Source of the DNA: DASRFR01 sp035651455
Lineage (GTDB): Bacteria; Acidobacteriota; Terriglobia; Terriglobales; Acidobacteriaceae
DNA: 64,000 bases
Assembly: GCA_035651455.1 (NCBI GenBank)
Contig: DASRFR010000029.1
Span: 124,001-188,000 of the forward strand
Reading direction: 5' to 3'
This document shows, piece after piece, positions 1 to 9,051 of this stretch (position 1 is the first letter of the stretch; the number at the start of each line of letters is the position of its first letter). The position numbers were made by a program, and so were the translations under genes. The notes under the pieces are model-generated. The model saw nothing but the letters and a program-made list of their open reading frames with translations. It was not told the origin of the DNA and did not search any database.

Positions 1-28
1 AGTAACCGGATTATCTCGACGGGAAAGA

Positions 29-796
29 ATGCGAGTGGCGAAGAAAAACGAAAAACAGGAAGAAAAACAACGCGAAACGACCGTAGAATTCCTCGCGTCG
101 CTGGCCGCGGTGCTGGTGACGGGACTCTTCATCATCACTTTCGTTGTGCAGGCCTTTGAAATCCCGTCCAGTTCGATGGAAAACACGCTGCTGATTGGCG
201 ACCACGTTTTCGTAAATCGAGAGACCTTCTCTCCGAAAACTCACTGGGTTGGCCCGTTACTTCCCTATCGCGACGTGCGGCGCCAAGACATCGTCGTATT
301 TCTGTCCCCTGCTGAACCCGGGCTCTACGTGGTTAAGCGAATTATCGGCGCGCCCGGCGATCACATCCACCTGCGTGAGGGTGCGGTTTACAGGAATGGC
401 GAGAAACTGGAAGAGCCGTACGTGATCCACACCGGCGACAGCTACAACCCGTATCGTGACAATTTTCCCGCAGTTTCCCCCGAGGGCTACAGCGTGACTC
501 CCGAATGGCAGCTCATGATGAAGCAGTACATCCAGGGCGACGACTTGGTCGTGCCGCCCGACTCATACTTTGCCATGGGCGACAATCGGGACGTCAGCTA
601 CGACAGCCGCTACTGGGGCTTCATTCCCAAGAAAAACGTGATCGGACGGCCGATGTTCATCTATTGGTCTTTCGAAACCCCGCCCAACCAGTACCTGCAA
701 AGAGAAGTCAGCGACCGCATCAAATTTCTGACTCATGTAATCGTTCACTTCTTTGATGAGACCCGCTGGCGCCGCACTTTCAAGATCGTGCGCTGA
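29..796 (+). CDS. lepB: Signal peptidase I (first of a tandem pair)
   Basis: A membrane-bound serine protease of the S26 family that removes signal peptides from exported proteins at the periplasmic face of the inner membrane. The 255-residue product has a charged N-terminus, one transmembrane segment (about residues 24-43), the catalytic Ser49 in PSSSMENTL, the general-base Lys103 in YVVKRIIG, and the conserved box FAMGDNRDVSYDSRYWG near residue 190. The ATG at 29 gives a short positively charged cytoplasmic tail, as expected. A near-copy follows 44 bp downstream, so this is a tandem duplication. Family assignment is secure; which copy is the housekeeping enzyme cannot be told from sequence. 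Confidence 0.95.
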   Translation: MRVAKKNEKQEEKQRETTVEFLASLAAVLVTGLFIITFVVQAFEIPSSSMENTLLIGDHVFVNRETFSPKTHWVGPLLPYRDVRRQDIVVFLSPAEPGLYVVKRIIGAPGDHIHLREGAVYRNGEKLEEPYVIHTGDSYNPYRDNFPAVSPEGYSVTPEWQLMMKQYIQGDDLVVPPDSYFAMGDNRDVSYDSRYWGFIPKKNVIGRPMFIYWSFETPPNQYLQREVSDRIKFLTHVIVHFFDETRWRRTFKIVR

Positions 797-840
797 AAAA
801 TCGCTGATCGGCTGGTCATGAACCGCCTCGGTTAGGTGGT

Positions 841-1644
841 ATGCAGACCGCTGACGAACGCAGACGACCTACGGAATCCGAAATGGCCAGGACAGCCGAC
901 AAGGCCAATGAGCAGCAGCGGGAAACTACGATCGAGTTTCTCGCCTCGGTGGCCGCCGTGCTGGTCACGGGTCTCTTCATCATCACCTTCATTGTGCAGG
1001 CTTTTGAGATACCGTCCAGTTCGATGGAGAACACGCTGCTTATCGGAGATCACGTCTTTGTTAACCGGGAAGTCTTTTCACCGCGCACGCAATGGCTCGG
1101 TCTCCTGATTCCTTATCGCAGTATTCGGCGCCAGGACGTCGTGGTCTTCCTACATCCTAAGGAGCCGGGGCTATACGTAGTAAAACGAATCATCGGGCTG
1201 CCCGGCGACCGCATACACTTGCGCGATGGAGCGGTCTATCGCAATGGTGAGAAACTGAACGAGCCCTATGTCATCCACTCCGGTGACACTTACAACCCGT
1301 ATCGCGACAACTTTCCCGCGATCTCGCCCGCAGGCTACAACATCGTCCCGGAGTGGCAACTGATGATGAAGCAATACATCGAAGGTGATGATATTGTTGT
1401 GCCGCCGGATTCGTACTTTGCCATGGGTGACAACCGCGACGTCAGCGCCGACAGCCGTTACTGGGGATTTGTACCGCAGCGAAACGTCATCGGCCGCCCC
1501 ATGTTCATCTACTGGTCCTTCGAGACACCTCCGAACCAGTACCTGCAAACCGCCGTGAGCGACCGCCTAAAGTTTCTCAGCCACACCATCGTTCATTTCT
1601 TCGATGAGACGCGCTGGCGTCGCACCCTGAGGATCATCCAGTGA
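841..1644 (+). CDS. lepB: Signal peptidase I (second of a tandem pair)
   Basis: Second S26 signal peptidase, 267 residues, with Ser61 in PSSSMENTL, Lys115 in YVVKRIIG and the same FAMGDNRDVS box. By eye it differs from the upstream copy at about 40 of some 240 aligned positions, nearly all conservative, and all catalytic residues are kept in both. The N-terminus is longer and more polar than in copy one; an ATG at 883 (MARTADKANE) is an alternative start that would give a tail of similar size. The stop overlaps the GTG start of the AsmA-like gene (GTGA at 1641), so the two are probably translationally coupled. Confidence 0.94.
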   Translation: MQTADERRRPTESEMARTADKANEQQRETTIEFLASVAAVLVTGLFIITFIVQAFEIPSSSMENTLLIGDHVFVNREVFSPRTQWLGLLIPYRSIRRQDVVVFLHPKEPGLYVVKRIIGLPGDRIHLRDGAVYRNGEKLNEPYVIHSGDTYNPYRDNFPAISPAGYNIVPEWQLMMKQYIEGDDIVVPPDSYFAMGDNRDVSADSRYWGFVPQRNVIGRPMFIYWSFETPPNQYLQTAVSDRLKFLSHTIVHFFDETRWRRTLRIIQ

Positions 1645-4169
1645 AGATTCCTGGTTCCATGCGCGTATGGATCGGGGCTGTGACACTGCTGATTGCCCTG
1701 TTTCTGATAAGACCTGGAGCCGGGGGCTTCAAGTCTCGCGTGGCGCGTTCGATCGGCCTCGCCGTGGGACGGCAGGTGGAAATCGGTGGCATGCACCTGC
1801 GCTTATTGCCACAGCCAGGGTTCGATCTCGAAGATTTTGTCGTTCACGATGATGTCGCGTACAGCCCTGAACCGATGCTGCGCGCACAGGAAGTGACTGC
1901 TGCCTTGCGGTTAACTTCGTTGCTGCGCGGGCACGTGGAAATCTCTCGGTTAAATTTGAATGAGCCCAGCGTCAACCTGGTGCGGAATGCGGAAGGACGC
2001 TGGAACATAGAAGACTTGGTACAACGTACTGCGCGAATCGCGGTCGCACCCACGGCCAAAGGCCGTTCAGAAAAGCGTCCCGGATTTCCCTATATTGAAG
2101 CGGATCGCGGCCGCATCAACTTCAAGTTTGGAGCCGAAAAGAAAGCGTGGGCGCTGACCGATGCTGATTTTGCTTTGTGGCAGGATTCGGAAAATGCCTG
2201 GTCAATGCGGCTGAAAACCCAACCGCTTCGTACCGACTTCAATCTCAGCGACACCGGCATTCTGAACGTGGAGGGAACCTGGCAAAGGTCTCCTGATCTG
2301 CACGAGACTCCCCTCAATTTCACCGTCGAGTGGTCTCAAGCGCAACTGGGACAACTTACTAAGCTCATTTCCGGCCAGGATAAAGGCTGGCGTGGCGCTG
2401 TTTCTGCCATCCTGGCCCTTTCCGGCGCGCCGAGCGACCTGAGCATCGGTGCCCGCGTCGCGGTCCAAGATTTCCATCGCTACGACATCATTGCCCCCGA
2501 CACACTCCAGCTTGCGGCGAATTGTGTTGCTCACTATCACTCACAAGAAAACCGATTGCAGGAGATCATCTGTGGAGCACCCGTCGGCGACGGAACGGTG
2601 CGGCTGCAAGGCGATTTATCCGGCGTTCTGGATTCCCACAGTTATGACCTGAGTCTCTCCGCGGAGGACTTGCCCCTGCAGGCGCTGATAAATCTCGCCC
2701 GTCATTCCAAAAGAGACTTGCCCCCGGACCTCCTCGCTGGTGGAAAGCTGGATGGGAAACTCGCATTGCGCAAGATTGAGGAGCAAGCAGGTTTACAAAT
2801 CAATGGCAATGGCGAGGCAAGCGGCCTAACCCTCCGCTCCACGGTTACCAACACCAATTTCAACGTCGGCAGAATTCCCATCTCGCTCGAACGGACGAAG
2901 CTCGCAAAAATGCCGAGTAGGCAAGTGAAGACAAGAGAACGCCCAGGTTCTTCCGGGCCCATTCGTCTGGCCATCGGCCCTCTGCGCTTGCCGCTTGGGC
3001 GTCCTGACGCGGCCAGGGTAGAGGGATGGGTAGATCGCACCGGTTATGACCTCCAACTCAACGGCGATAGCGAGATCAGGCAGGTTCTGCAACTTGCGAG
3101 AACTTTGGGTATTCCGATCTGGCACCCCAATACAGATGGTCTGGCGAACTTGAACTTGCGAATCGCGGGCCTGTGGAGCGGCTTTTCAACTCCCGTCGTG
3201 ACTGGTACTGTGAGATTGAGTTCGGTGCGCGCGGCGGTCCGTGGATTCAATGCGCCGCTCGCCATTAGCTCGGCCACCCTCATCGTCGATCCCGATGAGA
3301 CGCGAGTTGAGAAGCTGACCGTCTCGGCTGGCGATCTCCTGCTGAACGGCTCTCTTGGCGTGCCGCGTCACTGCAGTACGATTGCGACCTGCCCAATCAC
3401 GTTCGACTTGCGAACGGATACCATCGACAGCGACAGCCTCAACGCGCTGTTCAATCCCAATCCGCCAAAGCGGCCTTGGTATCGCATTCTGTCGGCTAGT
3501 GCGCCAGGAAAATCTCTGCTCACCGAATTACAAGCCGCAGGGAAAATCAGCGCAAATCGATTCGCAATCAAAAATCTAGTTGCGGATCACGTGTCGGCGC
3601 GAGTTCAACTTGGCCAAGGACAATTACGTTTGACCGATTTGCGTGGCGACTTCCTGGGCGGCAAACACCTCGGAACCTGGCAAGCGGACTTCACTGCCAA
3701 GCCTCCTGTCTATTCCGGAACCGGAATACTGAAGGATGTGTCGCTCATGCAACTGGCGGCAGCCATGAAGGATGGCTGGATCTCAGGGACAGCCAACGCC
3801 AAATATCAATTGACGTTTGCCGGTTATAGCCTTTCCGAATTGCTCGGATCGGCCAATGGAAGCGCCGCTTTTGAAATGTACGACGGTGCGCTTCCCCACG
3901 TCTGGCTGACTTCCGACGGTGGCCCGATCCATGTAAAACGATTTGACGGTAGCCTTCTCTTGCACGATGGCGCGTTCGAGTTGAAGGAAGGCAAACTCGC
4001 CGATGCCAGCGGCATCTATCAGGTAAGTGGCACCGCGACCATGGGCACTCAACTCAACATCAGAATCACTCGAGACCATTCACATAGTTTTGATGTGGGT
4101 GGTACATTGATCGAACCAAAAGTGACGCCGGTTTCCAGTTCTGCAGCCCAGGCCGATCTTAAGCAATGA
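1641..4169 (+). CDS. AsmA-like envelope protein
   Basis: An 842-residue protein with one N-terminal membrane anchor (about residues 8-25) followed by a long beta-rich periplasmic region, the architecture of the AsmA/TamB/YhdP group now linked to phospholipid transport between the membranes. Near the N-terminus the pattern VEIGGMHLRLLPQPGFDLEDF and 'VEISRLNLNEPSVNLVRN' is typical of the AsmA N-terminal domain; the C-terminal part carries the repeated 'G.....G.A.Y.L...G' pattern of AsmA_2. The GTG at 1641 overlaps the lepB stop; an ATG at 1659 is an alternative. Its stop overlaps the next start (ATGA at 4166). The exact subfamily and substrate are unknown. Confidence 0.82.
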   Translation: MKIPGSMRVWIGAVTLLIALFLIRPGAGGFKSRVARSIGLAVGRQVEIGGMHLRLLPQPGFDLEDFVVHDDVAYSPEPMLRAQEVTAALRLTSLLRGHVEISRLNLNEPSVNLVRNAEGRWNIEDLVQRTARIAVAPTAKGRSEKRPGFPYIEADRGRINFKFGAEKKAWALTDADFALWQDSENAWSMRLKTQPLRTDFNLSDTGILNVEGTWQRSPDLHETPLNFTVEWSQAQLGQLTKLISGQDKGWRGAVSAILALSGAPSDLSIGARVAVQDFHRYDIIAPDTLQLAANCVAHYHSQENRLQEIICGAPVGDGTVRLQGDLSGVLDSHSYDLSLSAEDLPLQALINLARHSKRDLPPDLLAGGKLDGKLALRKIEEQAGLQINGNGEASGLTLRSTVTNTNFNVGRIPISLERTKLAKMPSRQVKTRERPGSSGPIRLAIGPLRLPLGRPDAARVEGWVDRTGYDLQLNGDSEIRQVLQLARTLGIPIWHPNTDGLANLNLRIAGLWSGFSTPVVTGTVRLSSVRAAVRGFNAPLAISSATLIVDPDETRVEKLTVSAGDLLLNGSLGVPRHCSTIATCPITFDLRTDTIDSDSLNALFNPNPPKRPWYRILSASAPGKSLLTELQAAGKISANRFAIKNLVADHVSARVQLGQGQLRLTDLRGDFLGGKHLGTWQADFTAKPPVYSGTGILKDVSLMQLAAAMKDGWISGTANAKYQLTFAGYSLSELLGSANGSAAFEMYDGALPHVWLTSDGGPIHVKRFDGSLLLHDGAFELKEGKLADASGIYQVSGTATMGTQLNIRITRDHSHSFDVGGTLIEPKVTPVSSSAAQADLKQ

Positions 4170-4753
4170 AGTTCCCTTTTCCTCTGGTGATTGCAGTTCC
4201 TCTCCTGCTCGGCGTTGGAGTGGTGGCGCAATCACAAGGTTCCGCGCAATCCGCGCTGACTGCAAGCGCGGACCGGAAGATAGCCCAGATCGAGCATAAC
4301 GGAAGGCTGGCGCATCCTGACCAGGTTCCCACGAGGCTTACGGAAGAGGAAATTAACGCCTATCTCGCCTCAGGCGACTTGGAATTTCCCGCAGGGGTGA
4401 AATCGGTGCAATTGCAGGGCCAGCCTGGAGTTATTACCGGCCATGCGCGCGTGGACTTCGACCAGGTTAGAGCTGGTCACGGCACAAGCAATCCTTTGCT
4501 TTCGATGTTCAGCGGTGTGCACAACGTGGAAGTGGTCGCGCACGCTCATGGCGCGGGACACCAGGGCTTCGTTGACGTAGACACTGTCTCGCTCGACGGC
4601 GTGGAAATTCCCCGTTTCGTTCTTCAGTTGTTCGTGGAAAAGTATATTCAGCCGAAGTACCCGGGCATTGGCCTTCAATCGCGCTTTCCACTGCCGGACA
4701 AAATCGATACGGCCGTAGTCGGCGCGCACCAGGTTACCCTCACGCAGAAGTGA
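4166..4753 (+). CDS. Small exported protein of unknown function
   Basis: A 195-residue protein with a clear signal peptide (MKFPFPLVIAVPLLLGVGVVAQ, likely cleaved near residue 22-28) and no further membrane span. The mature part is beta-rich and begins with a segment like 'RLTEEEINAYLASGDLEFPAGVKSV', which recalls LolA- or DUF2993-type lipid-binding folds, but I do not recognise the family with certainty. The ATGA overlap with the AsmA-like gene indicates co-translation, so a shared role in envelope lipid handling is a reasonable inference. No catalytic motif is visible. Confidence 0.72.
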   Translation: MKFPFPLVIAVPLLLGVGVVAQSQGSAQSALTASADRKIAQIEHNGRLAHPDQVPTRLTEEEINAYLASGDLEFPAGVKSVQLQGQPGVITGHARVDFDQVRAGHGTSNPLLSMFSGVHNVEVVAHAHGAGHQGFVDVDTVSLDGVEIPRFVLQLFVEKYIQPKYPGIGLQSRFPLPDKIDTAVVGAHQVTLTQK

Positions 4754-4822
4754 ATGGCACTGGCACCACGCAGATGCCTGCCTTGCCGTTTTCCAATCCG
4801 CGAATGATATAGTTTTTCGCGC

Positions 4823-5455
4823 ATGTCTAAAAAACGCGCCCGCAGGATTAAGCTCATCCTTTTTGACGTTGACGGTGTACTCACAGACGGCAAGATCTGG
4901 ATTTTTCCCGCCCCCGCTGGAGCCAAGCAATCGGTCCTGGAACAGTCCGCGAAGCATGGCGGAAAAGGCGGATTCGGCTTTCATAGCGAAAATCTCATCG
5001 AGGCAAAAGGCTTTCACGCGCACGACGGGACCGCCATTTCTCTCGCCCGCCTCGGCGGCCTTAAGACTGGGCTGATCACAAAACGGATTTCCGAAACCGT
5101 AGCCCTGCGTGCCCGCGACCTGAAGATGGAGCACGTTCACCAGGGAATCCAAGATAAGCTGACGGTTTTCGAAGAGATTCTCAAGCAGGAGAAGCTGCAG
5201 GCAAATGAAGCGGCCTTCGTCGGTGATGATGTCATCGACCTTCCCGTCATGCGCAATTGCGGCTTTGCCATCGCGGTGGCGAATGCCCGCGAGGAGGTAA
5301 AAGACGAGGCGCACATGGTGACCGAGCATTGCGGCGGTGATGGGGCAGCCCGCGACGCCGTCGAGTACATTCTTAAGGCTCAGGGAAAATGGAAGAAAGT
5401 GGTCAGCGAGTACATCGTGGAACGCAGTCCGAAGAAGGAAGGCACAAAGCGCTGA
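4823..5455 (+). CDS. kdsC: KdsC-type HAD phosphatase (Kdo-8-phosphate phosphatase)
   Basis: Hydrolyses 3-deoxy-D-manno-octulosonate 8-phosphate to Kdo, the last step before CMP-Kdo in lipopolysaccharide core synthesis. HAD motif I is LILFDVDGVLTDG (Asp nucleophile and Asp+2 acid), the Thr/Lys region is TGLITKRISE and motif IV is AAFVGDDVIDLPVM. At 210 residues it is longer than the usual 170-180: after motif I there is an insertion of about 25 residues (PAPAGAKQSVLEQSAKHGG) before the conserved KGFHAHDGTAI segment, and a basic C-terminal tail. This fits the heptose/Kdo genes at 14.4-19.9 kb. The insertion lies in the cap-less loop of the fold and its effect is unknown. Confidence 0.87.
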   Translation: MSKKRARRIKLILFDVDGVLTDGKIWIFPAPAGAKQSVLEQSAKHGGKGGFGFHSENLIEAKGFHAHDGTAISLARLGGLKTGLITKRISETVALRARDLKMEHVHQGIQDKLTVFEEILKQEKLQANEAAFVGDDVIDLPVMRNCGFAIAVANAREEVKDEAHMVTEHCGGDGAARDAVEYILKAQGKWKKVVSEYIVERSPKKEGTKR

Positions 5456-5684
5456 TCTGCCGGCGGCCTGGGAGGAGTTCGAAACCCATGTAACGACCCA
5501 GAAGTATTGTCTGCCGACTCCGGGTGACTCCCGGCAGGTAAGTACGGTATCATTCCTAGTACACATCCCGTTCCGCACAATCCCTGGTAGCTCAGCAAAA
5601 AGCGGCATCTTCCGCGGGACACGAGTGTGTGCGACCTCGTAGTTCAGCCGCAGGCGGCGGCATCATCTTTCCACGGAGCAAGCA

Positions 5685-7028
5685 TTGAAAAAGGGTAAAA
5701 CTACGGTCGTGGTCGGGGCACAATGGGGTGACGAAGGCAAGGGCAAAATCGTTGATGTCTTATCCGAAAGCTTCCCTGTTGTGGCTCGTTACGCCGGAGG
5801 CCACAACGCCGGCCACACCGTTATCATCAATGGCAAGAAGTTCGTTTTGCAACTGGTTCCTTCGGGCGTGCTGCGCCCGGGCTGCCGTGGCGTGATCGGC
5901 AATGGAGTAGTGCTCGATCCGGTTGCATTTCTGAAGGAGGTCTCCGGGCTGCGGCAAATGGGTGTTGCCGTCGACGGGAATCTGTTCGTCAGCAATCGGG
6001 CCCAGGTAATTCTGCCCTATCACCGCATGATCGAACTGGCGGCGGAGAACGCGCCCGGGCGCGTGAAGATTGGCACCACCTCTCGCGGCATCGGCCCGGC
6101 TTACGAAGACAAAATGGGGCGCCGGGGCCTTCGCGTCGCCGACCTGCTCGACCTGAAGTTGCTGAAAACCCATATCGAGAATGCATGCCGCGAAAAGAAC
6201 ATGATCGCGCATGCCCTGTTCAACTCCGAGCCGCTTGATGCCGACAAGATGTACGAGGAATATGCCCGGGCGTCCGAGCAGATCGCGCCTTTCGTGTGCG
6301 ACACCGCGGTGCTTCTGAACGAGGCGCTCCGTGCCGGCGACTCGGTCATGTTCGAGGGGGCGCAAGGCACCATGCTCGATATCGACCACGGCACGTACCC
6401 ATTTGTCACTTCCTCCAGCGCTACCTCCGGCGGAGCGATCACCGGCACCGGAGTGGCGCCCACGGCGATTGACAGTGTGATTGGCGTGACCAAGGCGTAC
6501 TGCACGCGTGTGGGCGGCGGTCCATTTCCCACTGAAGCGCTGGATGCCGTTGGCGACCAGATTCGCGCCCGCGGCAACGAATTCGGCGCCGTGACCGGGC
6601 GTCCTCGACGCTGTGGCTGGATTGATTTGCCTCTATTACGCTACGCGGTCATGCTCAACGGCATTTCGTGGCTGGTGGTGACGAAACTGGATGTGCTCGA
6701 CGAATTGGCCGAGATTCCGATTTGCGTCGCTTACAAGATCAACGGCAAGCAAACGTCGGAAATTCCCGCACAGGCCAGCGGATATGACAAAATCGAGTGC
6801 GTTTATGAGAAGATGCCGGGTTGGCGCACATCGACCCAGGGAATTACGGATATCGGAAATCTGCCGAAAGCTGCCCGCGAATATCTTTCGTTCGTGGAAC
6901 GTGAAACCGGGGCCAAAATTGGCATGATTTCCACCGGTCCCGATCGCGAGCAGACAATGTTCGCAGAGGAGTTTTCGGCCCAGCTGAACAGGTCCAAGGG
7001 GGCACGGGACGAAAGGGCCCGCGCATAG
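5685..7028 (+). CDS. purA: Adenylosuccinate synthase
   Basis: Condenses IMP and aspartate with GTP to adenylosuccinate, first committed step to AMP; cytoplasmic homodimer. The 447-residue protein starts with the P-loop signature VVVGAQWGDEGKGK (Asp and His active-site region), continues with GGHNAGHT and KIGTTSRGIGPAYEDK, and ends with the GTP-binding KLDVLD region. The TTG at 5685 is chosen because the conserved N-terminus begins directly after it and a GGAGC ribosome site precedes it by 5-6 bases. The 229-bp upstream gap has a small GC hairpin (CCGGG/CCCGG near 5520) but no recognisable purine operator or gene. Confidence 0.96.
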   Translation: MKKGKTTVVVGAQWGDEGKGKIVDVLSESFPVVARYAGGHNAGHTVIINGKKFVLQLVPSGVLRPGCRGVIGNGVVLDPVAFLKEVSGLRQMGVAVDGNLFVSNRAQVILPYHRMIELAAENAPGRVKIGTTSRGIGPAYEDKMGRRGLRVADLLDLKLLKTHIENACREKNMIAHALFNSEPLDADKMYEEYARASEQIAPFVCDTAVLLNEALRAGDSVMFEGAQGTMLDIDHGTYPFVTSSSATSGGAITGTGVAPTAIDSVIGVTKAYCTRVGGGPFPTEALDAVGDQIRARGNEFGAVTGRPRRCGWIDLPLLRYAVMLNGISWLVVTKLDVLDELAEIPICVAYKINGKQTSEIPAQASGYDKIECVYEKMPGWRTSTQGITDIGNLPKAAREYLSFVERETGAKIGMISTGPDREQTMFAEEFSAQLNRSKGARDERARA

Positions 7029-7048
7029 ATTTACCAGGAGAGCAACCG

Positions 7049-7336
7049 ATGGTGGTCTTGGCGGTAACCTGGATGGCGAAGACGGGACACGAGGCGGAAG
7101 TTACCGCGATTTTCCAAAAGCTGACAGAAGAATCACGCAAGGAACCGGGCTGCGCCATGTACCTGGTACACCGGCACAAAACCGAGCCGCGGCGCTTTTT
7201 CATCTACGAACAGTACAAGGACGACGCCGCGCTCGAGGCCCATCGCGCCGCACCGCATTTCCTGCAATACGCCAAGAAAGAACTGCCCAAGCACGGCGAA
7301 CGCGTGGAAGGTCAGCTCTACGAACCCCTAAGCTAA
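7049..7336 (+). CDS. Antibiotic biosynthesis monooxygenase (ABM) domain protein
   Basis: A 95-residue single-domain protein with the dimeric alpha/beta ABM (YgiN/LsrG-like) fold: an N-terminal strand VLAVTWMAKTGHEAEV, then the helix EVTAIFQKLTEESRKEPGC, a strand with RRFFIYEQYKDDAALEAH and a terminal segment APHFLQYAKKELPK. Such proteins are small oxygenases or isomerases acting on quinols or electron-rich aromatics, or are non-enzymatic binders. A good ribosome site (AGGAG) precedes the ATG. It follows purA by 20 bp and is probably co-transcribed, with no obvious functional link. Confidence 0.82.
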   Translation: MVVLAVTWMAKTGHEAEVTAIFQKLTEESRKEPGCAMYLVHRHKTEPRRFFIYEQYKDDAALEAHRAAPHFLQYAKKELPKHGERVEGQLYEPLS

Positions 7337-7368
7337 CCTGGATTTTAGGGTTCTGCCTGGCGCCGAAA

Positions 7369-7560
7369 TCACTTGCCCTTATCAGACATCAGCACACCGC
7401 CGGAAGCGTAGCTCTCTCTTGACACTTCATGAAAAGCCACGACAACCGCCTCCCGGCGCGCACCTGCCTCTTCCACCATCGCATCGGTAATACGTTGCGC
7501 AAGCTTTCGTTTTTGTTCAGTAGTGCGTCCTTCGAGCATGGTGATCTGGACTAGAGGCAT
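7369..7560 (-). CDS. 4-oxalocrotonate tautomerase family enzyme
   Basis: A 63-residue protein of the tautomerase superfamily. It begins MPLVQITMLEGRTTEQK, so that after Met removal the N-terminal proline is the catalytic base, followed by the typical 'R.LA.RITDAMVEEAG' helix and VVVAFHEVSRESYASGG. Members isomerise enol and keto acids, but substrates vary and none is indicated here; no aromatic meta-cleavage genes are nearby. It is the last gene of a minus-strand run with ndk, sucD and sucC. Length and Pro-2 make the family call firm. Confidence 0.85.
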   Translation of the reverse strand: MPLVQITMLEGRTTEQKRKLAQRITDAMVEEAGARREAVVVAFHEVSRESYASGGVLMSDKGK

Positions 7561-7612
7561 GGAATCAGTTCTCGATGATCAGTTCTCGTTATCAGTCGCT
7601 GCGGCGGGCCCC

Positions 7613-8038
7613 TTATTTCACCAGCTCATAACCGGCGAAGAAATAGCTTAATTCGAAGCGCGACGTGTCTTCGGCGTCGGACCCGTGTATGGCATTGTAT
7701 TCAATGTTGCTCGCCCACTTCTTGCGGATGGTACCCTCCGCGGCATTGGCGGGGTTGGTGGCACCCATGAGCTTGCGCAGATCGGCGATGGCGTCTTCCT
7801 TTTCGAGCGCGATTACGACAATCGGGCCGCTCGACATGAAGTTGGTCAGCGACTCAAAAAATCCCTTGCCCGCGTGCACCGCATAAAACTGCTCTGCCTG
7901 GTGCTTGGAAATTTCCAGCATCTTCATGCTAAGGATGTGAAATCCATTTTTTTCAAACTGCTCAATGATGTCGCCGATAGCGTTTCTCTTGACCGCGTCG
8001 GGCTTGATAATGGTCAACGTGCGTTGCAGCGTCTTCAT
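7613..8038 (-). CDS. ndk: Nucleoside diphosphate kinase
   Basis: Transfers the terminal phosphate of NTPs to NDPs through a phosphohistidine. The 141-residue protein has the N-terminal RTLTIIKPDAVKRNAIG motif, the phosphate-binding MGATNPANAAEGTIRKKWA region and the active-site loop NAIHGSDAEDTSRFE, with His118 as the phosphorylated residue. It sits 59 bp after sucD on the same strand. The sucC-sucD-ndk order makes biochemical sense because succinyl-CoA ligase and Ndk exchange ATP and GTP, and it is a common linkage in this part of the bacterial tree. Confidence 0.96.
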   Translation of the reverse strand: MKTLQRTLTIIKPDAVKRNAIGDIIEQFEKNGFHILSMKMLEISKHQAEQFYAVHAGKGFFESLTNFMSSGPIVVIALEKEDAIADLRKLMGATNPANAAEGTIRKKWASNIEYNAIHGSDAEDTSRFELSYFFAGYELVK

Positions 8039-8097
8039 GGTTTGGTCGTTCGTCCTCTGGGATTAATCGTTGGTTGGTCTCAGTTTCCGTTCGACTA

Positions 8098-8985
<888 letters not shown>

Positions 8986-9051
8986 GATGACTCTCTTCCA
9001 AAGTTAAGAAATCATTCGCTTGCGTGCCGTCCCAAAATCCCCAGTATGTGA

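Noticed and set aside
4370..5608. A 412-codon open frame opposite kdsC and the exported protein
   Set aside because: It lies fully opposite two recognised genes, has no family motif, and follows the GC-rich codon pattern of the sense strand.
5580..5660. A D-arm-like stretch (GGTAGCTCAG) before purA
   Set aside because: No matching acceptor stem, anticodon stem or T-loop is present, so it is not a tRNA.
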